A stretch of DNA of 64,000 nucleotides from Paenibacillus sp. FSL K6-1096 (GTDB lineage: Bacteria > Bacillota > Bacilli > Paenibacillales > Paenibacillaceae). Shown one piece after another: positions 57,618 through 64,000 of the stretch. The position numbers and the translations under genes are program-made. Numbering within the stretch: position 1 is the stretch's first letter; each line of letters opens with the position of its first letter. The notes below the pieces were generated by a model. That model did not search any database. It saw nothing but the letters and a program-made list of their open reading frames with translations, and had not been told where the DNA came from. The DNA is taken from NCBI RefSeq assembly GCF_037977055.1, contig NZ_CP150274.1, positions 6,758,001 to 6,822,000 on the forward strand, read 5' to 3'.

Positions 57618-58466
57618 ATGAAAAAATTAAGCCTGACGATTGTGCTGCTCCTGACCATGATTATGGTTGCAGCCTGCGGCAACAACAATACTAAAAATTC
57701 AGCAACTGGAGGGAATGGCGGGTCTGAATCTGCGGGACAGACTAGCGCGGCACCAGGTGCGGAGAACAGCCTGGAGGCCGTCAAGGCCAGCGGGAAGCTG
57801 CGGATCGGAACGGAAGGCACCTATGCGCCGTTCACTTATCATGATGCGGACGGCAAGCTGACAGGCTTCGATGTCGAGATTGCTGAAGAGGTGGCCAAGC
57901 GTATGGGTGTGAAGCCGGAGTTCATTGAAACCCAGTGGGACGGGATTTTTGCCGGAATGGATGCCAAGCGCTTCGATGCAATCTTCAATGAAGTCTCCAT
58001 TACGGACGAGCGCAAGGTGAAATATGATTTCTCCGATCCGTACATTGTATCCAAGGCGGTGCTGATTGTGCCGGAGGATAACCAGGACATTAAGTCCTTT
58101 GCAGACCTGAAGGGCAAGAAGGCCGGACAGTCGCTCACCAGCAATCTCGGCAAAATCGCTACCGACAACGGTGCCGAGATCGTATCCATTGAAGGCTTCA
58201 ACCAGGCGATCGACCTGCTGCTCTCGGGGCGGATTGATGCCACAGTCAATGACGGCTTGTCTTATCTCGACCTGAAGAAGCAGAGGCCGGATGTCAAAAT
58301 CAAGCAGGTTGATGAGATTGCCGAAGGCTCGCATAGTGCAGCAGTATTCCTGAAGGGCAACGACGAGCTGGTGCAGGCAGTGAATGCAGCGCTGGCTGAC
58401 ATGAAGAGCGACGGAACCTATCTGAAGATTTCCGAGAAATATTTTGGCGCAGATGTATCGAAATAA
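57618..58466 (+). CDS. tcyA: Cystine/amino-acid ABC substrate-binding lipoprotein
   Basis: 282 residues. The lipobox is MVAAC with Cys20. The PBP domain starts KLRIGTEGTYAPFTYHDADG, then GFDVEIAEEVAKRMGV, ETQWDGIFAGMDAKRFD, KYDFSDPYIVSKAVLI and QSLTSNLGKIATDNGA, ending KISEKYFGADVSK. These segments line up closely with Bacillus TcyA. GAGAGGGG precedes ATG 57618. With the next two genes it forms a cystine importer. Confidence 0.9.
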   Translation: MKKLSLTIVLLLTMIMVAACGNNNTKNSATGGNGGSESAGQTSAAPGAENSLEAVKASGKLRIGTEGTYAPFTYHDADGKLTGFDVEIAEEVAKRMGVKPEFIETQWDGIFAGMDAKRFDAIFNEVSITDERKVKYDFSDPYIVSKAVLIVPEDNQDIKSFADLKGKKAGQSLTSNLGKIATDNGAEIVSIEGFNQAIDLLLSGRIDATVNDGLSYLDLKKQRPDVKIKQVDEIAEGSHSAAVFLKGNDELVQAVNAALADMKSDGTYLKISEKYFGADVSK

Positions 58467-58531
58467 AATAACGAACTGGACCGGGGTGGAGCCGCAGGCT
58501 TCCGCCCTGCAGGACCAAGAAGGGTATCGGA

Positions 58532-59203
58532 ATGATGGATGACCGTCAATTGCAAATTTTCCTGGATTCGCTGCTGCCTCTGTTCAAAGCCGGGGTAGCT
58601 TTTACCCTGCCGCTTGCACTGGTATCCTTCATCCTGGGCCTGGTGCTGGCGGTAATCACCGCGCTTGCGCGATTGTCCTCCTGGAGAATCCCGAGGCTGA
58701 TCGCCCGCTTCTATGTCTGGGTGATTCGGGGGACGCCGCTGCTGGTGCAGCTGTTTATTATTTTCTACGGATTGCCTGCCGCCGGGATTGTGCTGGAGCC
58801 GTTCGTGGCAGCGGTGATCGGGTTCACGCTCAGTGTCGGGGCCTATTCCTCGGAGATCATCCGGGCAGCCATTCTGTCCATCCCCAAAGGCCAGTGGGAG
58901 GCCGCGTTCTCTGTCGGCATGAGCCGCAGACAAGCACTCCGCCGGGTCATTCTGCCCCAGGCTGTCCGGGTGTCGGTGCCGCCGCTATCGAACTCATTCA
59001 TCAGTCTGGTGAAGGACACCTCACTTGCAGCAAGCATCACCTATGTAGAGATATTCAGAAAGGCCCAGCAGATCACCGCGACCACCTACGAGCCGCTGCT
59101 GCTCTATTGTGAAGCGGCGCTGTTCTATCTGCTGTTCTGCTCCGTTCTGTCGGCGCTGCAGAATGCGCTGGAGAAGCGGCTGGACCGGTATACGGCGGGT
59201 TAA
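58532..59203 (+). CDS. tcyB: Cystine ABC permease
   Basis: 223 residues with five to six membrane segments, of the His/Glu/Gln/Arg (HEQ) permease family. The ATPase-contact EAA loop is ALRRVILPQAVRVSVPPLSN. VWVIRGTPLLVQLFIIFYG is the N-terminal family signature. Two adjacent ATGs exist (58532, 58535). It lies between the binding protein and ATPase genes, 12 bases before the latter. Confidence 0.9.
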   Translation: MMDDRQLQIFLDSLLPLFKAGVAFTLPLALVSFILGLVLAVITALARLSSWRIPRLIARFYVWVIRGTPLLVQLFIIFYGLPAAGIVLEPFVAAVIGFTLSVGAYSSEIIRAAILSIPKGQWEAAFSVGMSRRQALRRVILPQAVRVSVPPLSNSFISLVKDTSLAASITYVEIFRKAQQITATTYEPLLLYCEAALFYLLFCSVLSALQNALEKRLDRYTAG

Positions 59204-59215
59204 GGAGGCATACGG

Positions 59216-59965
59216 ATGATAGAAATACGCGATTTACATAAGTCCTTCGGTCCGCTGGAGGTGCTGAAGGGCGTCGATCTCACCGTGGAACACGGTCAGG
59301 TTATGGTGATTATCGGACCTTCAGGCTCCGGCAAAACCACCCTGCTGCGCTGCTTCAATCTGCTGGAGATCCCGGATCAGGGCAGACTGACGCTGAATAC
59401 CGTGAAGCTGGAGTTCACCCCCGGCGGTAAAATTCCCCAGCGCACCTTGCTGTCCCTGCGCCAGCAGACCGGAATGGTCTTCCAGTCCTACAATCTGTTC
59501 CCGCATATGACTGCGCTCGGCAATGTGATGGAGGGACAGGTTACGGTACAGAAGCGGTCCAAGGAGGAAGCGAAGGCGAAAGCCTTAATTCTGCTGGACA
59601 AAGTAGGTCTGGCGGACAAGGCCGATGCTTATCCGCACCAGTTGTCCGGGGGCCAGCAGCAGCGCGTGGCCATCGCCCGGGCGATGGCGGTGGAGCCGGA
59701 GGTGCTGCTGTTCGATGAGCCGACCTCGGCGCTCGATCCCGAGCTGGTCGGCGAGGTGCTGAAGGTCATCAGACAGCTGGCCCGGGAAGGGATGACGATG
59801 GTCATTGTCACTCATGAGATGAAGTTCGCAGCCGATGTCGCTGACCGGATCATCCTGATGGATCAGGGAGTCATTCTGGAGCAGGGTACGCCGCAGCAGG
59901 TGCTGGAGCAGACGAAGAATCCGCGGGCCTTGCAGTTCCTGAACAGGCTGAGCGGGGAAGAGTAA
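59216..59965 (+). CDS. tcyC: Cystine ABC ATPase
   Basis: 249 residues. The polar-amino-acid ATPase motifs are complete: GPSGSGKTTLLRCFNLLE (Walker A), VFQSYNLFPHMTALGNVMEG (Q-loop), LSGGQQQRVAIARAMA (signature), LLFDEPTSALDPELVGEVL (Walker B) and VTHEMKFAADV (H-loop). TAAGGAGG precedes ATG 59216. A terminator follows. Confidence 0.93.
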   Translation: MIEIRDLHKSFGPLEVLKGVDLTVEHGQVMVIIGPSGSGKTTLLRCFNLLEIPDQGRLTLNTVKLEFTPGGKIPQRTLLSLRQQTGMVFQSYNLFPHMTALGNVMEGQVTVQKRSKEEAKAKALILLDKVGLADKADAYPHQLSGGQQQRVAIARAMAVEPEVLLFDEPTSALDPELVGEVLKVIRQLAREGMTMVIVTHEMKFAADVADRIILMDQGVILEQGTPQQVLEQTKNPRALQFLNRLSGEE

Positions 59966-59986
59966 CACGGAAGTAGAAGACACAGG

Positions 59987-60020
59987 AAAAGGCAGAACGG
60001 AGAGAATCCGGTCTGCCTTT
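59987..60020. terminator. Terminator after tcyABC
   Basis: AAAAGGCAGAACGGA and TCCGGTCTGCCTTT pair with one mismatch; A/T runs on both sides let it serve the convergent SLH gene. Confidence 0.75.
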
Positions 60021-60040
60021 GGCTGTTTATGGGGTGGATA

Positions 60041-60715
60041 TTATTGCGGTGTTCCTCCATCGCTGACGGACTTCAGATAGTCCAGGGCATTGAACAGCAT
60101 AACGGCAGCTTCCGCGCGGGTGATCTGGCTCTTCGGATTGAACTTGCCGCTTGCGTCAAGCGTGTTGATTTTGTACTTCAGCGACCGCTGGATGCTGCCC
60201 TGATAAGAAGGATTAAGCGCATCGGCATCGGCAATATCCGCCGGAACAAGGTTAATCATCGGCAGGTTGCCGGCCTTCTCCACGGCTTGAACCAGCAGGC
60301 TGGTGAAGAGTTCCTTGGTAATCGGCTTGGCCGGATCAATATCCGTAGGGATGTCGACACCGTTGTAATGAGCATTAATGAACGCTTCCGCATACCAGGC
60401 AGTGTCCTTGATTTTGGGGAAAATAGCGCTGGCCTTAGGCGCCTTGTTGAAATCAATAGCCGCCAGGCTAAGCTGGAGACCGCCGGAGATGAACTGCATG
60501 CCTTGGGCGGTGGTTACGGTTCCTCCGGGGAGAAACCGGGTATCCGAGATGCCCTTGATCAGACCCCGCTGCTTCAGAGTGTTGATCTTGTCCTTGCCGG
60601 TCACATTCCCGATATCCTTGAAGCTGCTGTCTGCCGCGAAGCTCTGCGCGCCTAGTGTAAGCGAGAGAAGGGTGGCCGCGGTCAGCGCTGCAATGGCCTT
60701 CTTGTTGATCATCAT
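60041..60715 (-). CDS. Secreted S-layer-homology (SLH) domain protein
   Basis: 224 residues with a Sec signal peptide (about 1-28, ending AQSFA). SLH-type modules are visible: FKDIGNVTGKDKINTLKQRG, LIKGISDTRFLPGGTVTTAQ, and at the C-terminus KYKINTLDASGKFNPKSQIT and RAEAAVMLFNALDYL. SLH modules bind pyruvylated cell-wall polysaccharide, so the protein is probably wall-attached. There is no other domain. GAGGTG lies 8 bases before the first of two ATGs. Confidence 0.85.
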   Translation of the reverse strand: MMINKKAIAALTAATLLSLTLGAQSFAADSSFKDIGNVTGKDKINTLKQRGLIKGISDTRFLPGGTVTTAQGMQFISGGLQLSLAAIDFNKAPKASAIFPKIKDTAWYAEAFINAHYNGVDIPTDIDPAKPITKELFTSLLVQAVEKAGNLPMINLVPADIADADALNPSYQGSIQRSLKYKINTLDASGKFNPKSQITRAEAAVMLFNALDYLKSVSDGGTPQ

Positions 60716-60812
60716 CCTGCAATCACCTCTGGTTAAGTTGGCCGCTCCGGCCTGTATTTACCCCTATACGAACCAGGCCGGCAAAAGGTTGCAGTCTGAG
60801 GCGGTCCAGCAG

Positions 60813-61388
60813 CTACATCATCTCCTGAAACAGAAGATTGCGGTACGGGTATTTACTGAACCGGGTGCGGAACAGCAGGGCCAGCCCGTTCTCTTCAATA
60901 CTTACAGATTTAAGTGCACTTGTCTTCACCAGGCTGCGCACCATCGTTCTTACCGCACGGATATCGTTTCGCCGGATTGCGGCCGCCAGGCTCTCCGCGA
61001 AATTGCGGTTACGCGCCAGCTCCCGGTACAGCGGAATAACAGCGCGCGCGATACAGCGGTGAGCATCTGTATTGAAGGTGTAACGGGCCATTCCCGGTGG
61101 AATCGTGGTCCCGTTGGTGTAGAATGCGATAGGCAGCGGAAACGGAAAAGAGATGAAATAACCGATGCCGTTCGTGCCGTAATTATCTACGCCTTCCAGA
61201 GACGGGATACGGGAGAGCAAGCTGCGCATCAGGTCGAGGTCCGCCGAGACAATAGCGGTTGTCCATTCCCGGGCATAGCTGCGGCTTGCGGCAATTCTCC
61301 GGTAGAACGGCAGCATGGCTGCGGCAACCTGGCGCAGCACGCGCCCTGTAACCAGCGGCTTCCACGGTTTAGAGTTAACTTTCACCAT
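60813..61388 (-). CDS. Hypothetical protein, no family recognised
   Basis: 191 residues from ATG 61388 (GTGAGG about 9 bases upstream; in-frame starts at 61403 and 61397 abut the site). It is basic and Arg-rich, with two similar helical halves around a hydrophobic centre. VLRQVAAAMLPFYRRIAASR and CIARAVIPLYRELARNRNFA look like internal repeats, each followed by a short segment of the form [IV]xxxDLxx[MV]RxLxxR. NGIGYFISFPFPLPIAFYTN lies between. No signal peptide. Function unknown. Confidence 0.65.
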   Translation of the reverse strand: MVKVNSKPWKPLVTGRVLRQVAAAMLPFYRRIAASRSYAREWTTAIVSADLDLMRSLLSRIPSLEGVDNYGTNGIGYFISFPFPLPIAFYTNGTTIPPGMARYTFNTDAHRCIARAVIPLYRELARNRNFAESLAAAIRRNDIRAVRTMVRSLVKTSALKSVSIEENGLALLFRTRFSKYPYRNLLFQEMM

Positions 61389-61560
61389 CCGGATCATCCT
61401 CACTTTGGAGATTTGTTTCTATAAGATATGGGAAAAGAGTCCGGTGGTGTATAATAGGAGCAGGACTTTTCATTAGGCGGCAAGTTTGATATGCTTATAT
61501 CGTAACGATTACTAATTATTGGCGGGAATTGTTCTTCTTTTCAGAAAGGTGGGAACCCGG

Positions 61561-62034
61561 GTGAACCCAGTAGCAAATATCAGCCAGCAGTTCGCGGCGC
61601 ATAATTATAAGCTGACTCCCCAGCGTGAGGCCATCTTGCGTGTATTGCTGGATCAGGAGAAGGAGCATTTGAGCGTAGAGGAAGTATACATGCTGGTCAA
61701 GCGCAGTTATCCGCATCTTGGACTGGCAACTGTATACCGTACCTTGGAGCTGCTGTGTGAGCTTCATATTGTCGAGAAGATGAATTTCGGCGACGGCGTG
61801 GCCCGTTATGACCTGCGCGGCGAGGATCACGAGCATATGCATCATCACCTGATCTGTAATGTATGCGGGAAGCTGGAGGAGATCAAGGAGGATTGGCTGA
61901 CGGAGCTGGAGGAGCGGGTAGCCCGTGAATACGGCTTCCTCGTGACCGATCACCGCCTGGACTTCAAAGGCACTTATCATAGCTGCAAGGAAACCGGCTG
62001 CAAGGGTGAGAAGGACTGCCGGGCCGTCTCTTAA
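61561..62034 (+). CDS. fur: Ferric uptake regulator (Fur)
   Basis: 157 residues from GTG 61561, 7 bases after AAAGGTGGG. It aligns with Bacillus Fur: NYKLTPQREAILRVLLDQEK, LGLATVYRTLELLCELHIVE (recognition helix) and MNFGDGVARYDLRGEDHEHM. HHHLICNVCGKLEE and CKETGCKGEKDC supply the metal sites, the Cys pairs forming the structural zinc site. It represses iron uptake genes when Fe(II) is present. PerR or Zur are less likely because of the NFGDGVARYDLR segment. Confidence 0.9.
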   Translation: MNPVANISQQFAAHNYKLTPQREAILRVLLDQEKEHLSVEEVYMLVKRSYPHLGLATVYRTLELLCELHIVEKMNFGDGVARYDLRGEDHEHMHHHLICNVCGKLEEIKEDWLTELEERVAREYGFLVTDHRLDFKGTYHSCKETGCKGEKDCRAVS

Positions 62035-62065
62035 CAGAAGCGGTGCTGAAGAGGTAGCGTTCATA

Positions 62066-62099
62066 GAAGAAGCGGGCTGATGATTCAGCCCGCTTCTTC
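62066..62099. terminator. Bidirectional terminator
   Basis: GAAGAAGCGGGCTGA and TCAGCCCGCTTCTTC are perfect 15-base arms with a 4-base loop, between fur and the AIM24-like gene. Confidence 0.9.
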
Positions 62100-62136
62100 G
62101 CGCTGTGCGGCTTCGTGGAGCCGGCTCCGGGTGTAC

Positions 62137-62817
62137 CTAGGGGCGGTTAGGTACAAACGATTTGATCCAGGTACCAAAGCTTCCCGGATTCCGGGTCTGA
62201 ACCAGCACCACGCCTTCGCCGCGGAACCGGCAGACCAGCGCCTCGCCGCTGGTTAAGCTGTTCAGCCAGCCGGAGGCTGCTTTTTCTATCTTATAGTGCA
62301 TATAATCCGGCCAGGCCACCAGGTGCCCGTTATCGATAATGATCTCCTCGCCAGGTCCCAGATTCACCGCGTGGATGGCTCCGAAGGAGGAGAGGAACAC
62401 GGTTCCCTTGCCGCTGATCTCCAGAATGAAGAACCCTTCGCCGGAAAATAGCCCGCGCGCAAGATTCTGCATCTTGGTATTGACCTGAATGCCCTGAGTT
62501 CCAGCCAGGAAGCCGTCCTTCTGCACGATCAGCTTGTACGAGCCGTCCAGCTCAATGGATTGAATATCGCCGATGGCTCCGGGGGAGAGCAGCACCTCGC
62601 TCTGTCCGCGCGTGGCGGTCAGCTCCTGGAAGAAGAACTTCTCCCCGCTCAGCATCCGGCCCAGACCGCGCATAATGCCTCCGTCAACCGTTCCTCTCAG
62701 CTCCACATTCGGCGACATGGCGACCATTGCCCCCATCTCGGCCTTCACGCTCTCACCCGGCTCCAGCAATACCTTAAGCATCGCGAAGGCACCGTCATAC
62801 AGTACATCATATCTCAT
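62137..62817 (-). CDS. AIM24/TIGR00266-family protein
   Basis: 226 residues, all beta. Family landmarks are FAMLKVLLEPGESVKAEMGA, GGIMRGLGRMLSGEKFFFQE, VLLSPGAIGDIQSIELDG, FLAGTQGIQV and GEGFFILEISGKGTVFLSSF. Members occur in bacteria and mitochondria (Aim24); their biochemical role is unsettled. ATG 62817 is behind AGGAGGAGAAATACA. A single gene. Confidence 0.88.
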   Translation of the reverse strand: MRYDVLYDGAFAMLKVLLEPGESVKAEMGAMVAMSPNVELRGTVDGGIMRGLGRMLSGEKFFFQELTATRGQSEVLLSPGAIGDIQSIELDGSYKLIVQKDGFLAGTQGIQVNTKMQNLARGLFSGEGFFILEISGKGTVFLSSFGAIHAVNLGPGEEIIIDNGHLVAWPDYMHYKIEKAASGWLNSLTSGEALVCRFRGEGVVLVQTRNPGSFGTWIKSFVPNRP

Positions 62818-63039
62818 TGTATTTCTCCTCCTGATTCTGCGTTTCTTGGTATTCTAAGTATTCATCAAGAATACTAGAATAAGCAGTCCTCCCGCAAGGC
62901 GGGCTTGCCGCTCAATGAACAGGCTTGGCAGCAAATGAATATAATGAACTCTGCCGGGCAACCTACCTCTAAGTGTGTTAAAATTAAAATAACAGTGCTC
63001 ACCGCACTGAATCCAGTATGACAAGGAGTGCAGCCGATT

Positions 63040-63252
63040 ATGGCACGTACACGAACGCAAAAAGCCCTGCGCAAGGCAGAGCGCTCCGGCGCCTGGTGCG
63101 CGGAAAGAAACCGCAGGCAGAACCAGGATTATGCCGCCATCTCCCAGCATGTCAGAGTGACCCCGGGCAAGCAACAACAGTTGAATAGAATCAAGCATAA
63201 GGAGCGGATCTTCCAGGATGGCGCTCCTTATCCATGTCTTCAGGCATCCTAA
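63040..63252 (+). CDS. Small basic protein
   Basis: 70 residues from ATG 63040, with AAGGAG 11 bases upstream. It is very basic (MARTRTQKALRKAERSGAW, then RNRRQNQDYA, then GKQQQLNRIKHKERI) and predicted mostly helical or disordered, suggesting RNA or DNA binding. It recalls Bacillus YqkK-like short proteins, but I cannot confirm that. Convergent with the AraC gene, with only 3 bases between stops. Confidence 0.65.
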   Translation: MARTRTQKALRKAERSGAWCAERNRRQNQDYAAISQHVRVTPGKQQQLNRIKHKERIFQDGAPYPCLQAS

Positions 63253-63255
63253 AGG

Positions 63256-64000
63256 CTAGGCTTGCGCTCTGCTGTGAATGCGGTACTGCTTGGGTGACAT
63301 GCCGAACCGGCTGCGGAACACGCGGTGGAAGTACGTATAGTTCGCAAAGCCGCAGGTCTCGGAGACATGCTCCAGCGGCATGGGGCTGAAGGTGATTTTC
63401 TCCCGGGCCATGTCGAGCCTGACATCATTTACATATTTCACAATTGTCGTGCCGAACGCCTCCTTGAACAGATGCACCGCGCGGGAGACCGAGATATCCA
63501 CATGGCTGGCGACATCCTCCAGCCGGAAGGCGTAAGAGGCATGCTCCTCAACATATTGCTTCATGCGGTAAGCCAGATAAGCCTTCGGGGAAATCACGGG
63601 CTGGTCCGTCATCAGCCGGTCAATCTCCATGCAGAGAATCTGCAGATAACAAGCGGAAATCTCCGGCGAGGAATCCGACAGGCGGCGCTGCTCCAGCACC
63701 AGCTGGCGGAACAGTCCCAGAATATGGTCGCTAAGCGGCAGCCGGAGTACAGCAGGACGCGCCTTGCGCCCCCACCATTCCTCAATCCAGGGGCCGCTGC
63801 AAAAGATATGGTAATCCCCGCTCTCGATGCGCGGTTTGCCGACAGGGTAGACCTCCTTGTCAATGCTTAAGTAGTAGGGATCGGTCGGGGCGAACAGCAT
63901 CAGATCCCCGCTCTCGACAATGGTAATGGCGCCGTTCTCCTTGGTCCGGCTGCGCCCTTCGGTCTGGAGCCGGAGCAGATAATACTGCACACCTTCGCTG
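63256..64000 (-). CDS. AraC-family transcriptional regulator (N-terminus cut off by window edge)
   Basis: At least 248 codons are open up to the right edge, so the true start lies outside; the GTG at 63990 is probably internal. The N-terminal part has the look of an AraC cupin sensor (YYLLRLQTEGRSRTKENGAI, ESGDLMLFAPTDPYYLS). The C-terminal AraC domain has both helix-turn-helices: FRLEDVASHVDISVSRAVHL and PLEHVSETCGFANYTYFHRV, ending FRSRFGMSPKQYR. It is probably an activator responding to a sugar-like ligand; the target genes are not visible. Confidence 0.9.
   Translation of the reverse strand, partial: SEGVQYYLLRLQTEGRSRTKENGAITIVESGDLMLFAPTDPYYLSIDKEVYPVGKPRIESGDYHIFCSGPWIEEWWGRKARPAVLRLPLSDHILGLFRQLVLEQRRLSDSSPEISACYLQILCMEIDRLMTDQPVISPKAYLAYRMKQYVEEHASYAFRLEDVASHVDISVSRAVHLFKEAFGTTIVKYVNDVRLDMAREKITFSPMPLEHVSETCGFANYTYFHRVFRSRFGMSPKQYRIHSRAQA

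Overview
The window looks like chromosomal DNA of a Paenibacillus-type Firmicute. The evidence is strong AGGAGG ribosome binding sites, frequent TTG and GTG starts, sigma-A promoters and CcpA-type cre boxes. The gene content agrees: HelD, des-desK-desR, YesM/YesN-type two-component genes, a TPP riboswitch, tcyABC and Fur. No rRNA, tRNA, phage, insertion sequence or CRISPR array was found. Most of the window is ordinary core and accessory chromosome, with genes in short operons separated by clear intrinsic terminators. Where two start codons were possible, ribosome binding site spacing was used to choose.

Layout. 1-4.3 kb: a truncated PrsA-like foldase, a single-domain LytTR regulator with a cre box, 6-phosphogluconolactonase, a divergent Hfq-like protein, a PAP2 phosphatase and a His-rich secreted protein. 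4.4-10.8 kb: an ArAE-family membrane protein, HelD, a MarR-MFS operon, a 51-bp tandem repeat array and a transaldolase-like aldolase. 11-17.8 kb: a macro-domain protein, rpiA, VanZ, GNAT, and a MarR-MMPL exporter operon. 18-23.7 kb: an ECF sigma/anti-sigma pair, a TPR protein, an aldo/keto reductase and several small proteins. 23.8-30.1 kb: a sensing cluster of two solute-binding proteins plus a YesM/YesN pair, with no permease. 30.2-33.2 kb: the membrane-fluidity module des-desK-desR.

33.5-43.7 kb holds the most interesting locus: SWIM zinc finger, two tandem HEAT-like paralogues, MoxR AAA+ ATPase, DUF5682-type protein and CoxE-like VWA protein. The DUF5682-type protein carries two GX2H motifs and a glutamate resembling TraB/Tiki-family enzymes. 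This is a multi-gene ATPase/VWA system of unknown function. It has a sigma-A promoter overlapped upstream by a cre-like box, and a highly structured intergenic element inside the cluster.

43.8-49.3 kb: aspartate-semialdehyde dehydrogenase, an RNA pseudouridine synthase, a lipoprotein, an MsbA-like ABC exporter and a GNAT. 49.4-49.7 kb: a second array of the 51-bp repeat in the opposite orientation. 49.7-55 kb: a thiamine operon (ABC transporter thiZXY-like, thiM, thiD, thiE) under a TPP riboswitch with a terminator. 55-57.4 kb: a TetR/DHA2 efflux pair with two palindromic operators. 57.6-60 kb: tcyABC cystine uptake. 60-64 kb: an SLH protein, an unknown protein, Fur, an AIM24-like protein, a small basic protein and a truncated AraC regulator.
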